Assembly: GCA_002413045.1 (NCBI GenBank)
Contig: DHWF01000012.1
Coordinates: 18,639-82,638, forward strand
Source of the DNA: Chloroflexi bacterium UBA5189
GTDB lineage: Bacteria > Chloroflexota > Limnocylindria > Limnocylindrales > CSP1-4
DNA: 64,000 nt
Direction of reading: 5' to 3'
The notes beneath the pieces were generated by a model. It was not told the origin of the DNA. It made no database searches and worked only from the letters and a program-made list of their open reading frames with translations. Below are positions 8,386 through 16,674 of the stretch, piece by piece. The stretch's first letter is position 1. Each line of letters starts with the position of its first letter. Both the position numbers and the translations under genes were made by a program.

Positions 8386-8886
8386 ATGCGAAATACTGTT
8401 AACGCCACCGACCCCACGGACGTCGACGCCATCCTGACAGAAGTCGCCGGATGGATGGCCGACCTGCGCTGCGCGTCGATGGGTCGCCTCGTCCAGGGCC
8501 ACGTGAGCCTGACCCAGATGCACGTGCTGTGGCTGCTCCAGCACCACGGCGAAATGTCGATGGGCCGGCTCGCCGAGCTCCTGGACGTCTCGATGTCAAA
8601 CGCCACCGGGCTCATCGACCGGATGGAGGAGCACGGTCTCATCGAGCGCGTCCGCGTGCCCGACGACCGTCGCATCGTGCTCGTCCGGCCGGCGGATGCC
8701 GGTCTTCGCGCCGTCTCCGAGACGGAGACAACCAAGCGCGAGCGGATGCGTGCCGTGCTCGGCCGTCTCCCCGCCACCGAGCAACCCATCGTCCTCGCCG
8801 CGTTGCGCAGCCTTCGGCGCGCGCTCTCGGCAGAGGCAGGTGAGGATCTCGTTCACGAGCACCATTTCGCCGAATCGGCGAGCTGA
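8386..8886 (+). CDS. MarR-family transcriptional regulator
   Basis: The 166-residue protein has the winged-helix MarR fold. The recognition region is MGRLAELLDVSMSNATGLID, and the wing reads GLIERVRVPDDRRIVLV, with the conserved D-D-R-R. MarR proteins are dimeric repressors released by phenolic or drug ligands. It is divergent from an F420-type oxidoreductase and is followed 62 bases later by a DHA2 drug efflux pump, a classic regulator-pump arrangement. The start was set at ATG 8386 because the promoter's -10 box covers 8370-8375; another in-frame ATG at 8374 would give four more residues. Confidence 0.9.
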   Translation: MRNTVNATDPTDVDAILTEVAGWMADLRCASMGRLVQGHVSLTQMHVLWLLQHHGEMSMGRLAELLDVSMSNATGLIDRMEEHGLIERVRVPDDRRIVLVRPADAGLRAVSETETTKRERMRAVLGRLPATEQPIVLAALRSLRRALSAEAGEDLVHEHHFAESAS

Positions 8887-8948
8887 CCAAAGGCCAGCGT
8901 CCACCGGCCACCCACGGCCCAATGCCCCCAGCAGTCGAAGGAAGTGCA

Positions 8949-10622
8949 ATGGAATCGTTCCCGGCAGAAGCCACCAAGACACCATCGATCGACGAGGATC
9001 CCGCGCTCGGCCTGAGTCAGCGCACGAAGTTCGAGATCCTCGGGGCGATCATGCTCGGGCTGTTCCTCGGAGCGCTCGACCAGACGATCGTCGGTCCAGT
9101 GCTTCCGACCATCGTCACGCAGCTGCACGGCGCCGACCTGTACACCTGGGTCGTCACGGTGTACCTGCTGACCAGCACCGTATCGGTGCCGATCTACGGC
9201 AAGCTGTCGGACCTGTACGGTCGCAAGCAGCTCCTCGTCGGCGGCATCGTCCTGTTCCTGATCGGCTCGGCGCTGTCCGGGCTCAGCCAGGAGATGTGGC
9301 AGCTGATCCTGTTCCGCGGCATCCAGGGCCTTGGCGCCGGCGCGCTGTTCCCGATCTCGCTGGCGGTGATCGGTGACCTGTTCTCACCCGCCGAGCGCGG
9401 CAAGTACCAGGGCCTGTTCGGTCTCGTCTTCGGTGTCTCGTTCATCATCGGGCCGCTCCTCGGCGGCTTCCTGACGACCACCTTCTCGTGGCACTGGATC
9501 TTCTACGTCAACATCCCGGTTGGCCTGGTTGCCCTGTTCGTGATCGGACGGCTGCTGCCCAACATTCACCACGCGCCAAAAGACGCGCGCATCGACTGGC
9601 TCGGCGTCGCAACACTGGTGCTCGGCCTCGTGCCGATCCTGATCGGCTTCACCCAGGCCGAGACCCTCGCCTTCACGGATCCGAACGTCTGGGCCTGGAT
9701 GCTCGCGGGTGCGGTCTTCCTCGTGATCTTCGTGATCATCGAGGGTCGGGTCGCCCAGCCGATCATTCCGCTCCACCTATTCCGGAACAGGACGTTCTCG
9801 GCATCGATGGTCTCGATCTTCTTCGCGACGTTCGGCTTCGGCGCGTCGATCATCTTCCTGCCGCTGTACTTCCAGGTCGTCGAAGGCGCCGACCCGACCA
9901 CGTCGGGGCTGAAGCTCTTCCCGTTCCTCATCGGGCTGATCGGTTCGTCGATCGGTTCGGGCTTCATCGTCAGCCGGACCGGGCGGTACAAGGCGATCGT
10001 CGTCGGCGGCCTGGTGATCCTGACGATCGGCCTCGCGCTGATGACCCAGCTCCGCTACACCACGGACGACGTCGTGCTGTGGGCGTGGATGTTCGTCGCC
10101 GGCCTCGGCGTCGGCCCGACGTTCGCGGTCTTCACGATCATCGTCCAGAACTCCGTGGACTTCCACGAGATGGGCACGGCGACCAGCGACCTGACGCTGT
10201 TCCGGCAGATCGGGACCACGGTCGGCATCGCCATGGCGTTCACCCTGTTCCGGGACAACCTGACATGGAGCCTGCTCCATGACCGGATCATCGCGGCTGG
10301 GGCGCCGGCGGCACTCGTGCCGGCGACGCCTCCGGCGGGGTTCGACCTGGGTGCCCTGACCTCTGTCGGCAACACGTCGAGTCCACTTGCCTTCCTGAGT
10401 CAGCTGCCGGCCGCAGCGCAGCAGATCTTCCTGAACGGCTTCCACGATGCCTTCACCCTGTCGATCTCGAACAGCATGTGGCTGGGCGTCGGAGCGGCTG
10501 CCGTAGCCGTGCTCGGCGCCCTGGCGCTCAAGGAGATCCCGCTCCGCAAGACCGCGAGCCCCGGTGCGCAGCGCATGGCGGACGCTCGCGCGGATGCCAA
10601 TCGGTTGCCGGCCGTCGACTGA
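8949..10622 (+). CDS. DHA2-family (EmrB/QacA) 14-helix MFS drug efflux transporter
   Basis: The 557-residue protein has the features of 14-helix proton/drug antiporters. The family motif LDQTIVGPVLPTI lies in helix 1, motif A reads GKLSDLYGRKQLL, and motif C is in the GVSFIIGPLLGGFL region. It should export toxic organic compounds using the proton gradient. The ATG at 8949 follows a GAAGGAAG site; the earlier ATG at 8922 has none. It is read in the same direction as the upstream marR gene and is closed by a strong intrinsic terminator. Regulation by that MarR protein is likely from context. Confidence 0.93.
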   Translation: MESFPAEATKTPSIDEDPALGLSQRTKFEILGAIMLGLFLGALDQTIVGPVLPTIVTQLHGADLYTWVVTVYLLTSTVSVPIYGKLSDLYGRKQLLVGGIVLFLIGSALSGLSQEMWQLILFRGIQGLGAGALFPISLAVIGDLFSPAERGKYQGLFGLVFGVSFIIGPLLGGFLTTTFSWHWIFYVNIPVGLVALFVIGRLLPNIHHAPKDARIDWLGVATLVLGLVPILIGFTQAETLAFTDPNVWAWMLAGAVFLVIFVIIEGRVAQPIIPLHLFRNRTFSASMVSIFFATFGFGASIIFLPLYFQVVEGADPTTSGLKLFPFLIGLIGSSIGSGFIVSRTGRYKAIVVGGLVILTIGLALMTQLRYTTDDVVLWAWMFVAGLGVGPTFAVFTIIVQNSVDFHEMGTATSDLTLFRQIGTTVGIAMAFTLFRDNLTWSLLHDRIIAAGAPAALVPATPPAGFDLGALTSVGNTSSPLAFLSQLPAAAQQIFLNGFHDAFTLSISNSMWLGVGAAAVAVLGALALKEIPLRKTASPGAQRMADARADANRLPAVD

Positions 10623-10641
10623 CGGATACCCTTCCCTGCAC

Positions 10642-10678
10642 ACGACCCCGGCGCGGACCAACCGCCCGGGGTCGTTTT
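10642..10678 (+). terminator. Intrinsic (rho-independent) terminator after the efflux gene
   Basis: A perfect 10-base stem, ACGACCCCGG (10642-10651) with CCGGGGTCGT (10666-10675), encloses a 14-base loop and runs into TTTT at 10675-10678, then CGTCTTT. It starts 19 bases after the transporter stop codon and is the clearest terminator in the window. Confidence 0.85.
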
Positions 10679-10702
10679 CGTCTTTGCGACTAGGATCGGG
10701 GC

Positions 10703-11191
10703 GTGATCTCGACCCCGATCGTCGCTCCCATCCCACGCGGCCTGACCGCGATCGGCGCGGGTGCGGCCGCATTCGTGTCGGCCCTGCCGGCAGCCGACCT
10801 CGCACCGGGCGCGATGCGTCGGGTCACGTTCGGTGACCTCGACGTCCTGTTCGCCTATACGTCGAACGGGATCGTTGCCGTCGACGATCGATGCCCGCAC
10901 ATGGCGGCGCCCCTGTCGATCGGGTCGCTGGACGACTGTGTCGTCAACTGCCCGCTCCACGACGGGCGGTTCGACCTGGCGACGGGCGAGGTCGCCCGGA
11001 TGCCCACGACCGGTGGGCTGCTCCCGGACGGCACCTACGTCCCGGTCTGGACCCCGGAGGGCAAGGATCCCAAGCCCGATCCGCCGGGCTTGAAGGCGGA
11101 GGCTCGCCGGCTAACCCGCGTCCGGAGGTTCCGGTACTACCCGGTGCGGATCAGCGGCGGCATGATCGAGGTGGCGATCCCGGCCGGCTGA
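10703..11191 (+). CDS. Rieske [2Fe-2S] ferredoxin-like protein
   Basis: The 162-residue protein has a Rieske domain with both cluster motifs: CPHMAAP (Cys64, His66) and CPLHDGRFD (Cys83, His86), 16 residues apart. This is the short ferredoxin-type spacing seen in electron carriers of oxygenase and nitrite reductase systems. The N-terminal 35 residues are mildly hydrophobic, and the C-terminus is longer than in a plain Rieske ferredoxin. No oxygenase partner is adjacent, so its redox partner is unknown. It starts with GTG. Its TGA stop directly abuts the TCA (reverse TGA) of the convergent LOG gene. Confidence 0.85.
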   Translation: MISTPIVAPIPRGLTAIGAGAAAFVSALPAADLAPGAMRRVTFGDLDVLFAYTSNGIVAVDDRCPHMAAPLSIGSLDDCVVNCPLHDGRFDLATGEVARMPTTGGLLPDGTYVPVWTPEGKDPKPDPPGLKAEARRLTRVRRFRYYPVRISGGMIEVAIPAG

Positions 11192-12025
11192 TCAGGCCTC
11201 GCCGGCCGCCTCCATGCGCCGGCGCGAGCCTTCCTTGACGAGCCGGACGGCCTCCGCCGGATCGTCGGTGATCGTCACGAGGTCGACGTCGTCGGCCGCG
11301 ATCATCCCCTGCTCGAGCAGCGTCTTCCGGATGTAGTCGACCAGCCCGCCGAAGAACTCGCTGCCGACCAGGACCACAGGAAAGTGCCGGATCTTGCCGG
11401 TCTGGATGAGTGTCAGCGCCTCGAACAGCTCGTCCATCGTGCCGAAGCCGCCGGGCAGGATCACGAAGCCGTCCGCGTACTTCACGAACATGACTTTGCG
11501 GGCGAAGAAGTACCGAAACTCCACGCCGAGGTCGACGTACGGGTTGATGTCCTGCTCGTGGGGCAGCTCGACGTTGCAGCCGATCGACAGGCCGCCGCCC
11601 TCCTGGCAGCCGCGGTTGGCCGCCTCCATCACCCCGGGCCCGCCGCCGGTGATCACGGCGTAGCCCTCGCGCGCGAGCAGGCGACCGATCTCGCGCGCCT
11701 GGTCGTACGCGGGCGAGCCTTCGTGCACGCGCGCCGAGCCGAAGACGGTGATCGCCGGCCCGATCTCCGCCATCGCATCGAAGCCCTCGACGAACTCGCT
11801 CATGATCCGGAGCGCCCGCCACGGATCCGTGTCGAGGAAGGCCGGCCGCTCGGTGCGCTCGAGGAGCTTGCGATCCTCCGTCATCGTCGGGTCGCCGGGC
11901 ATCTTCTTGCCGATGTCGCGGCCCATCACCGTCCGCCCGGAGCGCCGGTGCTCGCCGATCGGCTCGCCAGTGGCGTCGGGCTTGGCGGCCTTCCCGCGCT
12001 GTGGTCCGCCGCCTCGCTCCGGCAT
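11192..12025 (-). CDS. LOG-family protein (nucleoside 5'-monophosphate phosphoribohydrolase-like)
   Basis: The 277-residue protein contains the LOG signature PGGFGTMDELFE along with GGGPGVMEAANRG and a Rossmann-type start (AITVFGSARVHEGSP). LOG proteins cleave N6-modified AMP (cytokinin ribotides) or related nucleotides to base plus ribose 5-phosphate, and many bacterial members have a nucleotide-housekeeping role. The N-terminal 60 residues are polar and charged and go beyond the usual domain. The closer ATG codons at M34 or M48 are alternative starts. It is convergent with the Rieske gene and divergent from a small membrane protein gene. Confidence 0.88.
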   Translation of the reverse strand: MPERGGGPQRGKAAKPDATGEPIGEHRRSGRTVMGRDIGKKMPGDPTMTEDRKLLERTERPAFLDTDPWRALRIMSEFVEGFDAMAEIGPAITVFGSARVHEGSPAYDQAREIGRLLAREGYAVITGGGPGVMEAANRGCQEGGGLSIGCNVELPHEQDINPYVDLGVEFRYFFARKVMFVKYADGFVILPGGFGTMDELFEALTLIQTGKIRHFPVVLVGSEFFGGLVDYIRKTLLEQGMIAADDVDLVTITDDPAEAVRLVKEGSRRRMEAAGEA

Positions 12026-12078
12026 TCGTCGCCTCCTCGATCAGCGCCTCATCGCGCCCTTCGGCGCATCCTACGACG

Positions 12079-12270
12079 GTGCGCGATCGAACTCGCTGGA
12101 CCATTGCTGTCGTCGTCGGCCTCGTGGGACTCGTCTGGATCCTCCAGGGCCTCGGCGTCCCGATCGGCGGCAGCTTCATGGTCGGCAACATGTTCTGGGC
12201 GTATGCCGGCGGCGCGCTGCTGATCGGCGCCTTCGTGTATGCCGCCTGGCCGCGGCTGCGCCAGCGCTGA
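12079..12270 (+). CDS. Small two-helix membrane protein
   Basis: A 63-residue protein starting at GTG 12079. It has two hydrophobic segments, IAVVVGLVGLVWILQGLGVP and MFWAYAGGALLIGAFVYAAW, with a short polar hairpin between them. Similar short 'WTIAVVVGLVGLVWILQGLG' proteins are common conserved hypotheticals in high-GC bacteria. Function unknown. A longer in-frame ORF from 12001 overlaps the divergent LOG gene and is unlikely. Confidence 0.65.
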   Translation: MRDRTRWTIAVVVGLVGLVWILQGLGVPIGGSFMVGNMFWAYAGGALLIGAFVYAAWPRLRQR

Positions 12271-12584
12271 CACCGAGGCCGCGGGGGGCGCGGTTGCAAG
12301 CTCGTGCGTGCGCGAGCGTCGGCGAGGCAACCGTCTCGCCGAACTTGCCGACGATGATCGCCAGGCGATCTTTTCCAAGGGTTCGCGGGCCATTTGACCT
12401 TTCACGCGCCAGATCGACCGCGAGGAGGTACTCGCCCACGCACGAACCGAGGTCCGCCCGGGCGCTGGATTGCGGCTCGACCGCATCGGCAATCCCAAAT
12501 GCCGACCGAAGTGCCAGAAATGATCGCGGCGCCATCATCGATCGTGCTTTCGATGCCAGGCCGGTACCCGCGCGCCGGTCCGAA
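12271..12584. other. 314-base intergenic region, no supported gene
   Basis: No RNA gene, terminator or repeat was recognised here. Short ORFs exist on both strands. One minus-strand frame (roughly 12295-12545) has a somewhat protein-like composition (for example GKDRLAIIVGKFGETVA), but it runs on into the antisense of the small membrane gene and has no ribosome binding site, so it is not called. Confidence 0.4.
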
Positions 12585-13061
12585 CTAGGCCGTCCTGCTC
12601 GGGTCCCTCGGTTCGAGGACGACAATCGCCGTCTCCGTCGCACGGTTCTCGACGAACGGCTTGTTGCCGGGGAATAGCGCCCACAGCCGGTCGCGCTCCT
12701 CGCCGACCGCAGCTCGTGCCCGAACCTTCAGCGTTTGGCCCTTGAGCTCGATGGTCGCGTCTGGGTGCGCCTGCAGGTTCACCCACCACGCGGGGTTGCC
12801 CTCCATCCAGCCGTTCATGGCAACGGTCACGATGTTCGGGCCGTCCTCGTGGTAGCCCAGGATCGCGATCCGCTCCTTGCCGGACTTGCGCCCGATCGTA
12901 TGGAGCCGGAACGTCCCCCACTTCTCCGGAGTCGCGCGCCACAGCCCGCGCCGACCGCCGCTCCAGCGAAATATCGCCCGGTGCACCGCCCAGGCGATCC
13001 GGATGAACCAATTCGGCGGCATTCTCGGCCGCTTCTGGATCGTGCCGCCGGGGTCGCTCAT
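12585..13061 (-). CDS. Nitroreductase/deazaflavin (DDN-like) F420-dependent oxidoreductase
   Basis: The 158-residue protein matches the split-barrel DDN/F420H2-dependent quinone and nitroreductase family. The key stretches are RLHTIGRKSGKERIAILGYH and NPAWWVNLQAHPDATIELKG, the usual F420-binding core. Mycobacterial Ddn proteins reduce menaquinone or nitroimidazoles. The cellular substrate here is unknown. The start was placed at ATG 13061, where family similarity begins; a much longer in-frame ORF is a shadow of the DUF1992 gene. It is 10 bases downstream of DUF1992 on the same strand and probably co-transcribed. Confidence 0.87.
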   Translation of the reverse strand: MSDPGGTIQKRPRMPPNWFIRIAWAVHRAIFRWSGGRRGLWRATPEKWGTFRLHTIGRKSGKERIAILGYHEDGPNIVTVAMNGWMEGNPAWWVNLQAHPDATIELKGQTLKVRARAAVGEERDRLWALFPGNKPFVENRATETAIVVLEPRDPSRTA

Positions 13062-13071
13062 GGGTCGTCCG

Positions 13072-13560
13072 CTATCGACCCGCGAGCTCGTCATATCGAG
13101 CGAGCTCGTCGGCGAGGGCGAGTCGTCGGCGGTGCTGGCCGGTCGTGGGCGCCTCAGCGTTGACCCGTGCGATGGACGCGTTGACCTCGGTGACAAGGCG
13201 CTCCAACGCGAGCCGGTCCCGGCGCTGGGCGGATTCAGATGGAGCCGGACCGCTCGACGCCCGGGCGAAGATCGCGTCGCGGCGCGCCAGGAGCACGCGC
13301 ACCTCCTTGTCCGCCTCGATCCAGGGAGGGGCGAAGCCAGCGTTCCGCAGCACGCGGAACGCGAGGCCCCATTCACCGGCATAGGGGTTCTCGTCGTTCG
13401 GCAGTGGCTTGCCCTGGTGGGGCAGGTTGTCGAACTTGCCCTCGTCGATCGCCTGCCGAATCTGCCGCTCGATGAGCGTCTCCCGTGAGGAGCCCGGCTT
13501 TCCAAGCGGATCGGCGTAGTGGTGCGGCGATTCCCGTTCCTCGTCAGAAGACCTGGACAT
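13072..13560 (-). CDS. DUF1992 (DnaJ-homologue subfamily C member 28-like) protein
   Basis: The 162-residue protein carries the DUF1992 signature: IERQIRQAIDEGKFDNLPHQ, then GKPLPNDENPYAG and WIEADKEVRVLLARRDAI. This domain occurs in DNAJC28-like proteins, but no J-domain is present here. Its function is unknown. The rest is helical and charged (EVNASIARVNAEAP). It starts with ATG and precedes the DDN-like gene in what seems a two-gene unit. Confidence 0.85.
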   Translation of the reverse strand: MSRSSDEERESPHHYADPLGKPGSSRETLIERQIRQAIDEGKFDNLPHQGKPLPNDENPYAGEWGLAFRVLRNAGFAPPWIEADKEVRVLLARRDAIFARASSGPAPSESAQRRDRLALERLVTEVNASIARVNAEAPTTGQHRRRLALADELARYDELAGR

Positions 13561-13596
13561 GGCGCCATCCTTGCACGTACGACATCGAAGGAATCG

Positions 13597-14844
13597 CTAC
13601 TCGTGGATTGCCTGCCACGTCCGGCCGCCATCGGCACTCAGGGCCAGGACCTGTGGGTTGCCCGAGTTGCCTCCGACCAGGTCGAGGCCGAGCAGCCGTG
13701 TCTCACCGACGAGCGCAATCTGCTGGAAGCTGCCCGCGGGCACGCCGGACGGGTGGACGGCGCGCCACGTGGCGCCACCGTCGGTCGTGACCTCGAGCGT
13801 CGACGGCACGCCCGATAGTGCGGCGATCCAGCTTGTCGCGCTGAGGAAGGCCATCGAGCCGTTGACGTCGAAAGCCAGGCTCGCCCTATGCGTCCAGGTA
13901 TGGCCGCCGTCGGCGGTCGAGTAGACCAGCGTCCTCGGGTTTCCAGATGTGTCGCCGGTCGTGGCCTCATCTGAGCTCGTGAGCGCGAACAGGCCCACGT
14001 CGGAGCCAAGGAACCTCGGTGGACCGAGGGGCAGGTTCTGCACGCCGCCCCACCGTGCCAGCAGACCCGGCAGCGGGACCGCCGCCCATGTCCGCCCGCC
14101 GTCATGGCTGACCGCCAGGATCGGGTGGTTGATGGGCCCCGCCTCCCCTTGCGCGGCGGCCCAGATCGTCGCATCTCCGCTGACCGAGATGAGCGAGCCC
14201 AGCGAGCCCTGGTCGCCCGCTTCGACGGTCTGGACGGTCGCCCACGTCGCGCCACCGTCATCGCTTCGGAGGATCGTGCTCGCGTTCCGACTGCTCCGGC
14301 CGGCCGACACCATCAGGTAGCCGTGGCGAGCGTCGACGAAGACGAGCGATCTCTCGGTATCGGGGTAGTCGCCGGGAACGGTCGCCGTGTCCCAGGTTCG
14401 CCCGCCGTCGATCGTCCGGTTGACGATCAGATCGACGTGATCGAACGTCGGCCCGTTGCCGCTGTCGACCGAGCCCGGGGTGGCCGTGACCACCCACGCG
14501 TGGGTCGAGTCGAGAACGAAGGTCGGAGACGTCCGATAGGTCGACTCCGGCGGCGGCATCGTGGCGCGGCTCCATGAGGACCCGAGGTCGCTCGAGATGG
14601 CGAGCACATTGGCGCTGACCGTCCAGATGGCGCCTGTCGGCGACACGCCGAGCAAGTCGATCGCCTCCCCGACGGTAGGAACGCTCGTCGGCGCTGGCGC
14701 GAGTGGCGGCACGGTCGGTGCGGCGGAGGGGGAGCTCGGGATCGCGGCGGTGGATGCGCTCGGCGCCGGCGTTGGAGTCAACGTGCATGCGGCGGTGCCA
14801 AGCACGAGCGCTGCCAGGAGGGTCCCGCTTCGACGACCGATCAT
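13597..14844 (-). CDS. Secreted lipoprotein with Asp-box (BNR/sortilin-type) beta-propeller repeats
   Basis: The 415-residue precursor begins with a lipoprotein signal peptide (AALVLGTAACTLTP; acylated Cys near residue 20) and a Pro/Ser/Ala-rich spacer of about 35 residues. The rest is a beta-propeller with seven Asp-box motifs of the S/T-x-D-G-G-x-T-W type: SSDLGSSW, TIDGGRTW, SDDGGATW, SHDGGRTW, STADGGHTW, TTDGGATW and SADGGRTW. Proteins of this shape include Ycf48-like assembly factors, sialidase-like folds and many unassigned exoproteins. No sialidase catalytic Arg triad was recognised, so an enzymatic role is not claimed. It lies outside the membrane, tethered by lipid. Confidence 0.85.
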   Translation of the reverse strand: MIGRRSGTLLAALVLGTAACTLTPTPAPSASTAAIPSSPSAAPTVPPLAPAPTSVPTVGEAIDLLGVSPTGAIWTVSANVLAISSDLGSSWSRATMPPPESTYRTSPTFVLDSTHAWVVTATPGSVDSGNGPTFDHVDLIVNRTIDGGRTWDTATVPGDYPDTERSLVFVDARHGYLMVSAGRSSRNASTILRSDDGGATWATVQTVEAGDQGSLGSLISVSGDATIWAAAQGEAGPINHPILAVSHDGGRTWAAVPLPGLLARWGGVQNLPLGPPRFLGSDVGLFALTSSDEATTGDTSGNPRTLVYSTADGGHTWTHRASLAFDVNGSMAFLSATSWIAALSGVPSTLEVTTDGGATWRAVHPSGVPAGSFQQIALVGETRLLGLDLVGGNSGNPQVLALSADGGRTWQAIHE

Positions 14845-14988
14845 TGCGGGGCCCCGACGTGATCGTGATCGACGATGTCGTGCCTCATACCGGCTCGCTC
14901 AGCGTGCGGCAATGTCACGTGGTCGACCAACTGACCGAAGAGCCAGACAATCGCCCTGCCATCTCGAAATCGATCGCCTCCCGTGACA

Positions 14989-15444
14989 CTACCAAGCGTC
15001 GATACGGATCGTCGACTTGCCCGGCTCGGACAGCCCGAGCCCGTCGACGTCTGAGTCCCGGCGATAGACATTCGCGAGGAGATGGATGCCGTCCATGGTG
15101 GCGCTGATCGAACAGGCGAGCCCGCTGTTGTCATTGATGTCGCAGGTCGGGGCTCCTACCTGTACCGACGTGTAGCCAGCATCGACGATCGCCTGCTTCA
15201 CGTCGTCTCGGAGATCGGTCAGCTCCCCCTCCGCCAGGTAGTACCGGTGGACTTGCGGACAGGTGAAGCACATGTCCAGGCCGACTTTCGTAACCGTCTT
15301 TATCGCCTCGAATGACGACGGAAGTCGCAGAGCATCGATCGCGGCCACGTAGGGCTTTACATCGCCACAGCCGGCGACGGCAAGGGCGAGCACCATCGCA
15401 GCGCTGGCTTTCCGAGCTAATGACATCGAGCCCATCCGACTCAT
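14989..15444 (-). CDS. Putative lipoprotein, unknown function
   Basis: The 151-residue protein has a lipoprotein signal peptide ending in LAVAGCGD. The mature part contains four cysteines (CFTCPQ motif, CDIND and GLACS), and a pattern that might be two disulfides. It does not match a family I recognise. Several Met codons precede the signal peptide (residues 1, 4, 7 and 17), so the start is uncertain; Met7 gives a normal n-region. It sits in a run of three lipoprotein genes on the same strand (13597-15935), which suggests an accessory envelope cluster. Confidence 0.6.
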   Translation of the reverse strand: MSRMGSMSLARKASAAMVLALAVAGCGDVKPYVAAIDALRLPSSFEAIKTVTKVGLDMCFTCPQVHRYYLAEGELTDLRDDVKQAIVDAGYTSVQVGAPTCDINDNSGLACSISATMDGIHLLANVYRRDSDVDGLGLSEPGKSTIRIDAW

Positions 15445-15485
15445 AGGTCAGTCAGCGTCGCCGAATGTCCTGCGTCACGCTCGTG

Positions 15486-15935
15486 TCAGCCCTGTCCGCT
15501 CGGCAGGATGTCGCCCACAGGGAAGGGTCCGGACATCTTGATCCGAACCGCTCTGCCGATTCCGGCGGCAGGGCAGCCGAAGCCCAACTTCTGGTGAGCC
15601 TCCAGATGTAGGGTGTATCCGGAGTCCGAGCGCTGGAACACGAGTGTTGCGTCGCTATCGCACAAGCCGCCGAGCCACACCGCAATGATCGCGCTGGGGT
15701 CCGAGGGATCCACCTTCACCGAGAGGTCGGGCCCGGGGTCGGTGGCAGCCGCCTCGGCCGATTCGATTGCGGTCACAAGGTTGGTCTGGTCGCCCAGCAC
15801 AACAGGCAGCAGGTAGTCGCCCGCCGGATTGTCGAGCGACGTGTGGACAAGGGTCGTGCTGAATTGCCGACCAGCCGGTGAGCCACACGCCCCGATCAAC
15901 GCAGCGAGACTGACGGCGAGTATGAGGTTCCGCAT
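15486..15935 (-). CDS. Putative lipoprotein, unknown function
   Basis: The 149-residue protein starts with a clean signal peptide and lipobox (LAALIGACGS). The mature domain is beta-rich (VHTSLDNPAGDYLLPVVLGD, then LHLEAHQKLGFGCPAAGIGR) and has two further cysteines. No family recognised. It lies 41 bases upstream of the neighbouring lipoprotein gene on the same strand, so the two may share a transcript. Confidence 0.6.
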   Translation of the reverse strand: MRNLILAVSLAALIGACGSPAGRQFSTTLVHTSLDNPAGDYLLPVVLGDQTNLVTAIESAEAAATDPGPDLSVKVDPSDPSAIIAVWLGGLCDSDATLVFQRSDSGYTLHLEAHQKLGFGCPAAGIGRAVRIKMSGPFPVGDILPSGQG

Positions 15936-15938
15936 CAG

Positions 15939-16316
15939 TCAGCGTGACGACACGAGGGACTTCCAGGCCGCTTCATCGCGGCCGGCCGCGAAGCCGTTCT
16001 CGATGCGCACGAGGGGGATCTTGAGCAGGCGTTGGTCGTTGAGCAAACGGGTGGCGAGGTCGGCGTCCGTCATCGACAGGTAGTCGAGTCCGGCGTCGCG
16101 CCAGGTCTTGCCCTCGGTGTCGGCGAGGGCGTGGGCACCGAGGCGCTCGACGAAGCGGCGGAGCTCGCCGGCGGCCATTGGCTTGCGATGAAGATCGACG
16201 AAGTGGACCTCCATGCGCCGCTCCTTGAAGAACCGGAGGGCGGCGCGAGTTGGCTGCGAATCGGGCGTCCCGAAGACCTGCACCAGGGGACCTGCCGGCG
16301 CCGCGCCTGACTTCAT
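15939..16316 (-). CDS. ArsC/Spx-fold protein lacking the catalytic cysteine
   Basis: The 125-residue protein has the thioredoxin-like ArsC/Spx fold: an N-terminal strand VQVFGTPDSQPTRAALRFF, then EVHFVDLHRKPMAAGELRRF, and LLKIPLVRIENGFAAG at the cis-Pro end. Arsenate reductases carry Cys at the position after the first strand. Here the motif is GTPDSQPTR, with Asp/Ser in place of Cys, so it is probably not an arsenate reductase. Spx-like regulatory or unknown roles are possible. The ATG at 16316 was chosen because the fold begins there. It is divergent from the ACT-domain gene. Confidence 0.75.
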   Translation of the reverse strand: MKSGAAPAGPLVQVFGTPDSQPTRAALRFFKERRMEVHFVDLHRKPMAAGELRRFVERLGAHALADTEGKTWRDAGLDYLSMTDADLATRLLNDQRLLKIPLVRIENGFAAGRDEAAWKSLVSSR

Positions 16317-16383
16317 CGGGCGACAGCCTACCGGGCGCCCGGCGCGCGGCGCATCGCTACCATCGCCGTTGGAGGTGCGCGCG

Positions 16384-16644
16384 ATGATGGTCTGGTTCAC
16401 GGTCCAGCTCGAGGACAAGCCGGGCTCGCTGGCGCGAGTCGCCGCGGCGCTCGGCGAGGCGGGCGTCAACATCACCGGCATCGTCGGCGTGGCCGAGGAC
16501 ACCGATGGCGCACTCATGCTCACGACCTCCGACCCCGAGAAGACCCGCGCCGCCTTCGCCAAGCTCGGGCAGGCGTTCGAGGAGCACGGCGGCGACACCC
16601 CGGGCATGGACGGGATGACCATCGCTGACCTTCGCGGCCGCTAG
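16384..16644 (+). CDS. ACT-domain protein
   Basis: The 86-residue protein is a single ACT domain: FTVQLEDKPGSLARVAAALG at the start, GVNITGIVGVAEDTDGALML next, then a helix and a short tail. Single ACT domains bind amino acids or related ligands and act as small regulators. A GGAGGTG site 7 bases before ATG 16384 supports the start. Exonuclease III follows 30 bases later on the same strand, so the two may form an operon. No ligand can be inferred. Confidence 0.85.
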   Translation: MMVWFTVQLEDKPGSLARVAAALGEAGVNITGIVGVAEDTDGALMLTTSDPEKTRAAFAKLGQAFEEHGGDTPGMDGMTIADLRGR

Positions 16645-16674
16645 CCCGCCGCTGCACCCAGGAACCCTCGCGCC

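Noticed and set aside
12176..12643. A minus-strand gene in the 12.3-12.6 kb gap
   Set aside because: No ribosome binding site, no family match, and the frame runs into antisense of another gene.
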